Shown here: piece after piece, positions 23,551-33,424 of the stretch
How the letters are laid out: every line of letters begins with the position of its first letter
How positions within the stretch are numbered: position 1 is the stretch's first letter
DNA from: Symsagittifera roscoffensis
Taxonomy: Eukaryota > Xenacoelomorpha > Acoela > Convolutidae
Assembly: GCF_963678635.1 (NCBI RefSeq)
Contig: NC_087064.1
Coordinates: 52,966,684 to 53,030,683, forward strand
Reading direction: 5' to 3'
Length of the DNA: 64,000 nucleotides
Notes under the pieces: model-generated
The model's input: the letters and a program-made list of their open reading frames with translations, nothing else
The model's database searches: none
Told to the model about the DNA's origin: nothing
Translations under genes and position numbers: made by a program

Positions 23551-24488
23551 CCCTAGGAACAGATTTTGTGCAAAATTTTGATGTCACGGTTGACCTCAAC
23601 GACTAGTTGATAAAAATCAAGGACCCAAAGAAGGAGTATGAAAAGAAACCCGTTAATAAAATCTTAATTAAAAAAGCAAAGGTGCCCATTTTTCTGGATC
23701 GGAAAGTTAAGCTGAAACCAAATCAAGCTATAGTAGCAACGAATTTGAATGAGCTTAGCAATAACAGACAGGTGTGTATATTACCCAACCCAAACAGTAA
23801 GGGCTCAGCTATTTTAGGAAGAAGCGTCTCATTCACTCAGAACGGACTTTGTGTGAGTGTGTTGTTAAACACAGAGGCAACAACGGTGACCATACAACGA
23901 GGCAAGAAGCTTTGCTACGCATTGCCTCTGAGCACAGAGCATCAGAGTGTGGAGAACTTTAAGAGATATAAACTAACTGAATGTCCTTTACATGTCAATC
24001 AAGAATGCATATTAAAGAGAATAAATGAATTGAAGTCTTTTAAAAAGTTGTTTTCAATGAAATTGTGGACAGACGATGGGCTGTCTAGTTGCTCGAATTT
24101 TCCTGAGAGACCAGCAGAAACAGAATTAGCAGCGAACAAGCCAGTCCTACCTGAGATAGAGCACTTAAAAAGCAAAATATCGTATAAGGAACTGGACTTG
24201 CTCAGAGCGGTGTTGAACCGGAACGCAGACGTTTTTTCGAAGCACAAGGCTGATATAGGCTGCTGCAATCAATTCGGTAGAACACGAGATAGAAATGGAA
24301 GAGGGTTTGGTACCTCATAGGGAGGGAGCTAAGAGGAATGACCCCACACAAGTCAGAAGCATGCAGAAAAGAAATTGGAATGTTAATGGAATATGACGTG
24401 ATCGAGCCGTCGAAGTCCCCGTGGGCTTTTGACGTAGTCATGGCTAAAAAGAAGGAGGGCAACTTAGATTTTGTTGTGATTTCCGTTA
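23551..24488 (+). pseudogene. Pol relic: protease end and protease-RT linker (middle-aged copy)
   Basis: Starts inside the protease at the equivalent of the ILGRDFVRNFDVTIDL segment (the Asp-Thr-Gly active site is missing). The open frame 23607-24320 covers the linker: KDPKKEYEKKPVNKILI, then LPNPNSKGSAILGRS, TVTIQRGKKL, and the segment NRNADVFSKHKADIGCCN. Here an insertion-type frameshift near 24275 breaks it. The RT N-terminus continues in another frame around 24330-24488 (AGRRMTP-like, then EPSKSPWA). Confidence 0.8.
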
Positions 24489-25179
24489 TTGAACGCGGTA
24501 ACGATAAATGACGCATACCCGATTCCGCGTATCGATGAGAGCCTCTCCAAGTTGGGATACGCGAAATTCTCCACGACGTTGGATTTGGGCTTTGCGTTCT
24601 GGCAAGTGCCTGTTAGGAAGCAGGATCGGGAGAAAACGGGCGAGCTGGGACTGTTCCAGTGGAAAAAGATGCCGTTTGGACTGTGCAACGCGACAGCTAC
24701 ATTCCAGCGGTTAATGGTCCAGGCACTCACGAATGTGACCAAGAAACATGGGAACCTCATTATATGTTACGTGGATGATTTGGTGATCACAACACCAACC
24801 TTAGAGGACCATATAGAGAGATTAGACGAAGTCTTTACTTGCATGAAACAGGCCGGCTTGAAATGTAAACCGTCAAGTGCGAAATCCTCAAAGAATGAAT
24901 CAAGTATCTAGGTCGCCTTGTAGATAAACACGGGGTCAGACCGGATCCCGAAGCGGTTGAAGCAGTATTGACCTAGAAGGCACCGAAGACTGACACGCAA
25001 CTGATGAGCTTTCTAGGAATCGGTAACTACTACTGAGAGTTTATTAAAAGTTATGCTGCCAAGGTATACCCTATGCAACAATTGATTAGAAACAAGGGTA
25101 AGAAGTTCAGCTGGACTGACAAGGCTCAAGTCTCCTTTGGGAACATCAAGCGCGAACTTTGTGAGGCTCCGGTCCTCGC
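24489..25179 (+). pseudogene. Pol relic: reverse transcriptase
   Basis: Open frame 24489-24911 holds the RT core: NAVTINDAYPIPRIDESL, the TLDLGFAFWQVP block, GLFQWKKMPFGLCNATATFQ, and ICYVDDLVITTP with the catalytic YVDD near 24766-24777. About nine bases (the FAC of TGFACELG) are missing near 24638. The thumb and connection follow in broken frame (25000-25180: a stop in the FLGIGNYY segment, then FIKSYA). Related to 46910-47560 of the young copy. Confidence 0.85.
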
Positions 25180-26193
25180 ATGCCGACAGTAAAGGGAATG
25201 TTTGTATTGGATGCAGACGCATCAGTACTTGCGATATCGGGCATACTTCACCAACAACAAGAGTGGAATGTGAGGACTGTTCTCAGACCAATAGCTTACG
25301 GAAGTAAAGTCCTGAGCGACACTGAGATGAATTATGGTGCACCAAAAGCGGAGATGTTCGCGTTGATCACTTTCGTTGAAAGTTACAGAGCCTAATTAGG
25401 AAGTGCTCCCTTTAAGTTGCGTGTAGACAATCGCGCTATTGCTTGGCTTAAATACTTGTTCGATGGACCAAAGCTATATTGGTAGCTGGATCGTGCTTCT
25501 GGACAGCTATCACATAATCATAGAGCATCGAACCCGTGACAACCACCAGAATGCCGACAGCCTCAGCGAAAAGACAGAGTTTTATTAGCGATTAGAGGAG
25601 AAGTAAGCTAACCAGGCAGAAATTAATATTTATTTTATCGTTTCTGGATATGGAGAACTATGACAAGCTGCCACTCACCAGGTGGCTTGACAAGTCTGGG
25701 CACGCCATACCAGGAGACCCCGATCTTCCTGTGGAAACGGCCGCTGAAATAAAAGTGTTGGCCAGGGGTGATCCGGTTCCGTTGGATTTGCTAGTTCGAC
25801 AAGAACTTACCAGGCTGGGTATCAACAGCATAGCCCTGTTAAAAAGGACGGTGAACGTAGCACCAGATGTCATGAGGAAACTTCACTGAAAGGACGGAGA
25901 AGAGACCGGTACCCACCCGTAGTCGGGACGTTGAACGGGATTGCCGGTCGATAGTGAACCAGCTAGTGAATTCGATACCAAAAGATGTCCTGTTGAGGAC
26001 ATCGTAAGTGGAAGATCGAGAAGCAACCCGTACCCAAATCACTGAAGAGGTCAGTGTTAAATAAAAGTCCAGCGTGGAAATAAGGGTTCAGTTTGCAGAT
26101 ACGTAGGAGGAGTACGAGCAGAGCTCGGACTGCTCATCTGGGGACGAAACATTGTCCGGGTAGTCATGCAACTTCGGGCCCGGACAGAATGAC
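25180..26193 (+). pseudogene. Pol relic: RNase H and linker
   Basis: 25180-25395 is the RNase H start, and here the codon after the first DADA is TCA (25222-25224). In the other two copies the same codon is TAA and TGA. The frame runs to a TAA at 25393-25395 in the SYRA segment. 25396-25640 has the remaining core in broken frame (RVDNRAIAW, then HNADSL). 25650-25889 is the linker (DKSGHAIPGDPDLPVETAAEI). The following part (25890-26190) is stop-rich and corresponds to the acid- and Ser-rich linker. Confidence 0.8.
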
Positions 26194-26712
26194 TTGTCTG
26201 GGGGGACAATGTCGAAGCGACCAAGGTTCAAAATTTTGTCCGGGGAGTCGAGAAACATCATAAACAAATCAGAAGACGATGATGCCGAATCCGTCAGCTC
26301 AAGTGATGACTCGAGGCCTCAGTCCTGGGAGAATCCTGGGGCCTGGACAAAAAAAATGGTGCCACAAGAGCTCGACGTGGTCAATGACACAGAACAGGAC
26401 TGGATCGACGATCACTCTGAACCGGAAGCGGAGTTCGAACCTAAGATGGAACAGATGCACGAGCAAGAGTTGATGAAATTGCGAGTACTCGAATGGCTCC
26501 ATGATCAACCTGCAAATCCAAAAAATGCAATCTTGACGAGTCAAGATGTCGATCAGACTAGCATCAAATACATGAGTCACGACAACACCGAGTCCAACTG
26601 GGTCGCACCAGATGGTCCTTTACGTGTTCCAGAATCCAATCTTGATCTGCTCGATTCTGAGCGATCGACAGGGACGTCGATGGATTTTTTTGCCCAGGGA
26701 GTAGAGATATGA
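26194..26712 (+). pseudogene. Pol piece with in-frame deletion of the whole integrase
   Basis: One open frame of 172 codons. It starts in the linker with the LSGESRNI motif, encoded by an exact TTGTCCGGGGAGT near 26226. After SRPQSWENPGA it jumps to LDVVNDTEQDWIDDHSEPE, which in the young copy lies about 2.05 kb further on (roughly 48925 to 50970). All integrase domains (zinc finger, DDE core, GPF module) are absent, and the frame is preserved across the deletion. It continues through HDNTESNWVAPDGPLRVP to a TGA just before the macro-like domain. Confidence 0.8.
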
Positions 26713-27310
26713 CTCACCCACATCGAAAATCTGATGATCAAAAAATTAAAATCTGGAAGAGGGTTTGAAACTGGAAACAGAGGGTGAAAACGCCAAAAAA
26801 CCGCCTTTTGAACAAATTTTTGAATCATATTGTGATCTACCGGATCACAACTCAAACAACACTATTGACACAGATAGTGATTTCTTACTCGCGGAACGTA
26901 CGTGCGCTAAAGCGGTAACCGCGGTTGTACGTTTTAAAACAGCACTAGTGGCAGACTTTAACAGAGAGTACAAGAACATTGAGTTTTTATGGAAACAGAG
27001 GCCTAGCATGGGAGGGATGATAGCCATGCCCCCTGTTGCATCAAAGATACCAGGCAAATATTTGTGTTTCCTGTTAACTAAGCCCTTGATAGACAACACG
27101 TGAATCCCGAGATTTTGATGCTGGCCTTATCTGGACTCAGGGATTTCCTGGTTGAGAGAGGAGTGACCTCTCTCTCTCTCTCTCTTTGCCAGTAGGGGAT
27201 CCCAATAGGGGAAAATTGCATCCGAGAGAGCTATATGCCCTCGTACATATAGTTCTTTCAGAAACGAACATAGAGTTATACTTGCATAAGAAGAATTATT
27301 TGAGCATCTG
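26713..27310 (+). pseudogene. Macro-like domain at the end of pol (middle-aged copy)
   Basis: 26765-27103 encodes TEGENAKKPPFEQIFESY, FLLAERTCAKAVTAV, ALVADFNREYKNIEFLWKQRP, and PGKYLCFLLTK, then a stop. The remaining helix and strands follow in another frame to about 27310 (RDFLVERGVTSLSL is interrupted by an expanded CT run at 27168-27186). Nearly the same sequence is at 22813-23445. Same family assignment as the intact version in the young copy. Confidence 0.75.
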
Positions 27311-27748
27311 CCACGCTTAGTGCCAAGTACTTTTTATTAAGTTTTCTTTTTAGATATTAGGATTAGGTTCTTTTGTGATAGCGTTGATGTGGATATTCGT
27401 ATGTTATGTTATTGTTAGGTTAGGTTTTATTTTTTATGTGATGTTTAGGTCATGGAAATCTGGAACACTCCAGGTACGAAAGGTGAGAGCGCTCAATTAT
27501 GTTAATTGGACAAGATAGCATGTAGACGATCCTTCTTGGCGTTAGCTTTCATACTAAGAGCAAATAGAGAATCTCAAGTGACTGTTTTTAAAAGATGTGA
27601 ATGATATTTTTTTATCTTGGAGATGAAGCAGCTTGTAATGATTAATTTAAGTTGTGACTTGTCATTTAGACCGTGATTGATCGCACGCTTGTTTATTGTA
27701 CTTGAATTGAAATCGCAGAAAGAGAACACGAGAACTACGTAAAGAAGA
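27311..27748 (+). other. Spacer between pol and third ORF (middle-aged copy)
   Basis: 438 bp without an ORF, homologous to 51912-52373. The first hairpin of the young copy is recognisable near 27458-27478 (TCTGG, six bases, then CCAGG); the second (near 27530) has lost its pairing. Two adjacent TTAGG units near 27417 are not enough to call a telomeric repeat. Confidence 0.6.
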
Positions 27749-28257
27749 ATGAGTGATACTAACGACTTGATGGATTCCATCGCAGCGAGGCTAAACGAGA
27801 TATATCAACGCTTGATGGATTGTAATTTTGCACTAGAAGAACCGGAGCTGGCTGTTTTCACCGTCGCACTCCTTAATGCAATGGGAAGAGAAGGCCGTTG
27901 GGACCGCCCCACGGAAGTGGTCTTGATATTGGCCTTCGGCGAATCCGGGACCGCCGAGAGAGGCTGAAACAGACTCATGAGATGGCGAAGAGGAGAACTG
28001 TATGGTCACGATTTAGCTCGTGAACCAGGATTTAGCTCGTGAACAAGAGACATCGAGGATAATGCTGGGCACCGACGACATTTCAAGGGCTCCGGTTAAC
28101 CCAGAGGGCAAGGGGAACACCTGCTGGTCTGCCTTTTGATTGAATTAAAAGAAAAATATAAGCCGAGGCTCGTAGCGTGGTGCTGTGTACGCAGAATCTG
28201 GAGGTGGTTATATCAGTGGCTGATTCCATGAATTGCAACGTAACCCGATGAAATAAG
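27749..28257 (+). pseudogene. Third-ORF start (middle-aged copy), interrupted
   Basis: ATG at 27749 opens the same N-terminus as at 52374 (MSDTNDLMDSI, then EIYQRLMDCNF and FTVALLNAMGREGR). The frame ends at TGA 27965-27967, where the young copy has a CGA codon, so a C-to-T change made the stop. The coiled-coil region and the first half of the SGNH domain, with its Ser block, are missing by deletion between about 28080 and 28130. What follows (28130-28257) belongs to the middle of the SGNH domain. Confidence 0.8.
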
Positions 28258-28799
28258 ATGATCCGCAACCTGGTGAGGAGCAATCCAGGCGAGTTACGGC
28301 TCATGGATCTCGAAAACACGTTGCGCATGACTGACCATCTTGCGCTCACCAGGGATGGCATACACTTCAACAACCCACAGGGAAGGCGGTGGATCAATGA
28401 CGTTTTCCAGACAAGGATCGAGGAAAAAGAAGAGAAACTCAGGACGACTGACGCCCTGGCGCGGACCAGCTTGACTAATCGTCTTGGGCCCCTGACACCC
28501 GAAGCGGGTGTTGCTGCTCCCGCCGCTCCTAAATCAGACGTAGTGCAAGTAACATGCCCGCGACAACCTGCCTCCACGAGTGCAAGTAACATGCCCGCGA
28601 CAACCTCTGCTTCTGAGGGAAGTTGATCGGCAACTACTGCTCTTGCAGAGGGAGTTGAATTGACCAGTCTGCTGCTCTGGAACCTTCCAGATCCCAGCGC
28701 ATGGGGGCAATACAAAGCTGATATGCTAGCGAATTTGAATATGAATACGTTGACAAGTCGAGCAGACGCTAGAAAAATGATTGACGGAAATGGCCCACG
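28258..28799 (+). pseudogene. Third ORF: end of SGNH domain and linker (middle-aged copy)
   Basis: 28258-28626 encodes RNLVRSNPGELRLMDLENTL and the DGIHF block with the catalytic Asp and His (near 28353-28367), followed by RRWINDVFQTR. After it comes a Pro/Ala/Ser-rich linker. TGA at 28624-28626 ends the frame; the match continues at 28660-28799 in another frame (LLWNLPDPSAWGQYKADM). Confidence 0.8.
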
Positions 28800-30536
28800 G
28801 TGTCGGGAACATACCGGATACCGGGCGTGGACTGGCTATTGGCAGAGCAAGAGCAGTTCAGCTCCGCCGCCACGCTCAGGTTTGTTGATCTCGATGGGTT
28901 GCCTCAGGACAAAACCAAGGGATTCCTGAATAAACGATCCCTGACGGACGTCCATCGGAGGGCCAGAGAGTTGATACCACGTCTCCGGAAGGGTAATTTC
29001 ACGACGGAGAACAAGCCCAATAAAAAACACCACAAGATGTATTGGCAATTTTTCAAGCCGCCAGGCCGTTTACTGGGCGAATATTCGAGAGAAAATCCCC
29101 GAGCCACCTCGGTGGAAGGGGATGACAGGAGATATAAAGGACTGAAGAAACCGATGAGTGATAGTCTGTTTGCTGCCTATGATCCCCTAGATATCATGAA
29201 TGCTAAGTATCTGATAGTGGCTAGTTCGGACTACCTCTACATGCCTCGATCCCTTTTTTGGCCAGATGTGATTTTCCTGACGGCTCCCAAACTGGAGTGG
29301 GGACAAGCAGTAGGCATGAAGATAAGCGTGCGAAGAATTGTCAGCATGGACCCACAAGTGATGACACTAGCCGGCTCCAATGATCACCAACAGAGCCAAG
29401 GGCTATTGACTCGCCTCACGGACAGATCAGTTCCCAGCATTGAGGTTATGGGAGAAGCAATCATGACGCTCCTTTCGGCCGTGACTGAAGTGGAGACATT
29501 GGTGCGGCAACGTTTCACCAAGAACGCGGTGAAGATTGTCTTTATATTATCACCAGGGTATGCGGCGCTGCCAAAACCGTTACAGTTATGGTTAGTAATG
29601 CTCACTGCAATAGCAGATGGACGATTCAACGTAATCAATCCCGCGCCAAACAGATCTCTCGATCATAATAATTACGATCCTCTCGGCTCTGAACTTCCTG
29701 CTGTCTGGGCGGACTTTTTGAACGTCATCCAGGGATTCATGGCACAACTCAAGTGGTGCTGGATGAAGTCCTGGGGTTGGAGCTGTCCAACTCCCCAGGT
29801 TGTTAAAACTGAGACCAGGATGGATGACGACCACGTGTTGGTGCAGCAGGTGGCGACTGACCTCTGGTTCAGGCAAATGGATTACGTAGAGAATGCACAG
29901 GAAAGAATAGCCACAAGGAATCTGACATCATCAGAAGAGGACCTCATGGCACTGGCCCTGAGGAAAAAGCCGCACACTAGCTCACGGCTGTATTTATCAC
30001 CGAGAGCGTGTACATTGGGAGAAGATGCTTTCAAACATGCTCCAGCAGTGATTAAAGAGATACACGTGTATCTAAAGAATTTGTTGAACGAGATGGAGCT
30101 GGCTGAATGCATGATGATACAATTGATGCTAGACGTGAACGCAATGTCGTTGGACAAGTTCGAGACGGACTCTTTAGCTACTAAGGCACAATATGAAAGA
30201 TTGGACGCAATCCTGGGAGGAATGCGAGTGGGATGGACGCCATTCTTCTTGTCCACATGCTTTCCGAGGGCCTCCTGGAACCTGATCGCGAGCTTCGTTA
30301 AAGATATCAGGAAACTGTCGATCGGCCTAGTGTTGGCAATGTATTTGATATTTGGCCATGAGAACTTTGTGAAGGAATATGCCAATCTTTCCACTCAAGC
30401 ACTGGCTGACCTGAGGCTAGATGGAATCCTCTCGCTAATCACGATGACATACGGTCAATTGGGTGACCTTTTGTGCTCCTGCGCTATCCTGAGCAACTAC
30501 GAGGGACGAGCCGAGAGTTTAACGCGCAGTTGGTGA
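28800..30536 (+). pseudogene. Third ORF: second SGNH-like domain and following region (578 codons open)
   Basis: The longest open piece outside the young copy. It aligns without gaps over long stretches with 54580-56280. Landmarks: YRIPGVDWLLAEQE, the KYLIVASSDYLY segment, SLFWPDVIFLTAPKLEWGQA, the GSNDHQQSQGLL block, then PGYAALPKPL and NPAPNR. Many differences from the young copy are at third codon positions, which points to past selection on the protein. Small frameshifts near 29735 (LKWCWMKSWG) and near 30475 damage it. The last 27 codons are out of frame; the true frame resumes in 30473 onward. Confidence 0.8.
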
Positions 30537-31233
30537 CCGCCTCATATCGGAATATGAAAGATTGGAGAATACTCTTGATTCAATATCTACTGCAACAGAA
30601 CAGGAGCATCACGGGAGAGGATAAGATTGCGACGGAAACAAGTGAGTGCAAAAAGTATTGCGGTATGCCTCTGTTAACCGACCTAACTGTAATGATGCGG
30701 ATCGATCCGCTAGCTGTAGTCTTTGGATTGAGAGAATTCGTCGCGGTAGTGTATGGACCAGTGATGTTGCACGTTTTTCCTGATGTACAGGTAAAAGCAT
30801 ATAGGAATTCAGTATTGTATGTTAACCTAGTCTCAGATGTGGATTGTTCTGTGCAAAATTGGTTGAACAAAAGAAGCTGAGAGGGCTGGCCAGTGGTGAC
30901 AGACTGTTTGGAAGAATAGCGGAGCCTGGTTGGTTATTGATGGGCTTCGATAACAATTTCAAGTGTCTAATGGGCGGTGAAGACTTTTCCCTTGTCCAAT
31001 TCAACCCCAAGCTCTGGAATCTGCGATCGATAGTCAAGGATTCTGGAGAGGCGATGCGAGTCCCGGCTTTGCCGGAGGCGTATGCACACGTCAGGGAGAA
31101 TCAACAGGTGTAGCTTGCGGGGTCTAGGCCACTGCCGGAACAATGCCCTCGTCACCCGCCGATAAGGAGGATGTTGCTGGGAGTCACATCTCCTGTCATT
31201 GCCGCTCGCATCGGAGCAGCTCGCGACGCAGAA
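30473..31233 (+). pseudogene. Third-ORF continuation, unit 1
   Basis: 30473-30880 encodes the segment LLRYPEQLRG, then QQNRSITGEDK, the YCGMPLLTDL block, YGPVMLHVFPDVQVKAYRNSVLY and VDCSVQNWL. A one-base shift ends it at TGA 30878-30880. 30844-31113 continues in another frame (LFGRIAEPGWLLMGFDNNF, FNPKLWNLRSIV) and ends at TAG. The young copy shows the same order at 57430-58100. The domain is unknown. Confidence 0.75.
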
Positions 31234-32474
31234 TTTATCACCGAGAGCGTGTACATTGGGAGAAGATGCTTTCAAACATGCTCCAGCAGTGATTAAAGAG
31301 ATACACGTGTATCTAAAGAATTTGTTGAACGAGATGGAGCTGGCTGAATGCATGATGATACAATTGATGCTAGACGTGAACGCAATGTCGTTGGACAAGT
31401 TCCAGACGGACTCTTTAGCTACTAAGGCACAATATGAAAGATTGGACGCAATCCTGGGAGGAATGCGAGTGGGATAGACGCCATTCTTCTTGTCCACATG
31501 CTTTCCGAGGGCCTCCTGGAACCTGATCGCGAGCTTCTTTAAAGATATCAGGAAACTGTCGATCGGCCTAGTGTTGGCAATGTATTTGATATTTGGCCAT
31601 GAGAACTTTGTGAAGGAATATGCCAATCTTTCCACTCAAGCACTGGCTGACCTGAGGCTAGATGGAATCCTCTCGCTAATCACGATGACATACGGTCAAT
31701 TGGGTGACCTTTTGTGCTCCTGCGCTATCCTGAGCAACTACGAGGGACGAGCCGAGAGTTTAACGCGCAGTTGGTGACCGCCTCATATCGGAATATGAAA
31801 GATTGGAGAATACTCTTGATTCAATATCTACTGCAACAGAACAGGAGCATCACGGGAGAGGATAAGATTGCGACGGAAACAAGTGAGTGCAAAAAGTATT
31901 GCGGTATGCCTCTGTTAACCGACCTAACTGTAATGATGCGGATCGATCCGCTAGCTGTAGTCTTTGGATTGAGAGAATTCGTCGCGGTAGTGTATGGACC
32001 AGTGATGTTGCACGTTTTTCCTGATGTACAGGTAAAAGCATATAGGAATTCAGTATTGTATGTTAACCTAGTCTCAGATGTGGATTGTTCTGTGCAAAAT
32101 TGGTTGAACAAAAGAAGCTGAGAGGGCTGGCCAGTGGTGACAGACTGTTTGGAAGAATAGCGGAGCCTGGTTGGTTATTGATGGGCTTCGATAACAATTT
32201 CAAGTGTCGAATGGGCGGTGAAGACTTTTCCCTTGTCCAATTCAACCCCAAGCTCTGGAATCTGCGATCGATAGTCAAGGATTCTGGAGAGGCGATGCGA
32301 GTCCCGGCTTTGCCGGAGGCGTATGCACACGTCAGGGAGAATCAACAGGTGTAGCTTGCGGGGTCTAGGCCACTGCCGGAACAATGCCCTCGTCACCCGC
32401 CGATAAGGAGGATGTTGCTGGGAGTCACGTCTCCTGTCATTGCCGCTCGCATCGGAGCAGCTCGCGACGCAGAA
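31234..32474 (+). pseudogene. Third-ORF segment repeated in duplication unit 2
   Basis: Second copy of 29993-31233, with pieces 31199-31477 (interrupted by TAG), 31490-31777, 31714-32121 and 32085-32354. From 32410 the natural downstream sequence follows (LLGVTSPVIAARIGAARDAE). It adds no new information to the protein. Confidence 0.85.
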
Positions 32475-33424
32475 GAGAGAATGCGGAAATTGAGTGAAGG
32501 GACCGAGCCGCGCTTCATCAGTTCGAACGTTGCGGTGATGCATACATTTGATTTCTTTTTTTCTGATGCGTGGAGCTGGAAGAAGATTAAGTCTTCACCT
32601 TCTAGGAAGCCCGGGGTTTCCGCTGATGTATGGAACAACGTGTACACACCAGCCGATGATTGGTCACGACTGAAGTGGCCAGGAGAGGTGAAAGTGATAT
32701 TATTGGAGTTGTCAAGGGAGTGCAGAGGAGGCATCTATATGACGGTGGATGAACTGGCGCCCTATGGCGATGAGTCGGTGGATGTCCTGGTGAACAATGT
32801 GCTGTTCTACCACGCAGGGGATCTGACTGTGCCGGCTCGGCCGGACTCGGGCATGGATATGCGCCAGGGCCCTTCGGGACCTGGACCAAAACCAGATGCC
32901 AATGATGTTGACGTGATGGACCAGGCTGACGATCCCATGGAAGGTAAGGAGGACAAAACGATGTGCTAGACTCGCGTTGGAGAGGGTTTTGGGCGCGTTG
33001 GAGAGGGACTTGCTGGAATATCAATTCAGCGAAGACGACGACGACGACGGGGAAGCTGATGGGCCTCTACTGTTGATGACAGCATCTTCCTTCATGTCCC
33101 CTACGAAAGAGGCACTAGCCAGCTTGTCTCCAGTGGACCCAGTAGGCCTGGCATCGGACTCCCGTTATAGGGAGATACAGAAACTGCTCCACAAGTCACC
33201 TAGGAGAAGAAGAATTGATGAGACGAGGAGGGTATCCTTCCAGGGCATCTTGCCAAAGGAGGATCGGGAGAGATATCAAAGTGAACTGGGACGCAAAACG
33301 GGAGTAACTTGGAACCGAGTGTCCTTCATGGAGAGGACTTGGGACGTGAGTCAGTCACGGAAGACAGTGCAGATAATTATCATCTCACGAGGAAGCAACC
33401 CGTCAACCGAGCCGAGAAAGGGCT
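32475..33424 (+). pseudogene. Third ORF: region up to and including the acidic linker
   Basis: 32412-32969 is open and matches 58120-58680: EPRFISSNVAVMHTFDF, SADVWNNVYTPADDWSRLKW, and LFYHAGDLTVPARPDSG. It then enters an acidic, low-complexity linker and stops at TAG. 32977-33426 continues (ERDLLEYQFSEDDDDDGE, SSFMSPTKEA, and the PRRRRIDE segment). After about 33350 the frame changes again. The young copy has this as one frame. Confidence 0.75.

Larger units (their letters stand above)
29993..32474 (+). repeat. Tandem duplication, two units of 1,241 bp
   Basis: Unit 1 is 29993-31233 and unit 2 is 31234-32474, both beginning TTTATCACCGAGAGCG and ending GACGCAGAA. Only a handful of substitutions separate them (for example TGG/TAG near 31476 and CTA/CGA near 30966/32207). 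There is no extended microhomology at the joint. Both units contain the same frameshift, so the duplication followed the decay of this copy and is recent. Confidence 0.95.

Noticed and set aside
27410-27430. TTAGG repeats suggesting a telomere
   Set aside because: Only two adjacent units; related ATTAGGATTAAG words near 51955-52070 are part of an AT-rich spacer and not a telomeric array.
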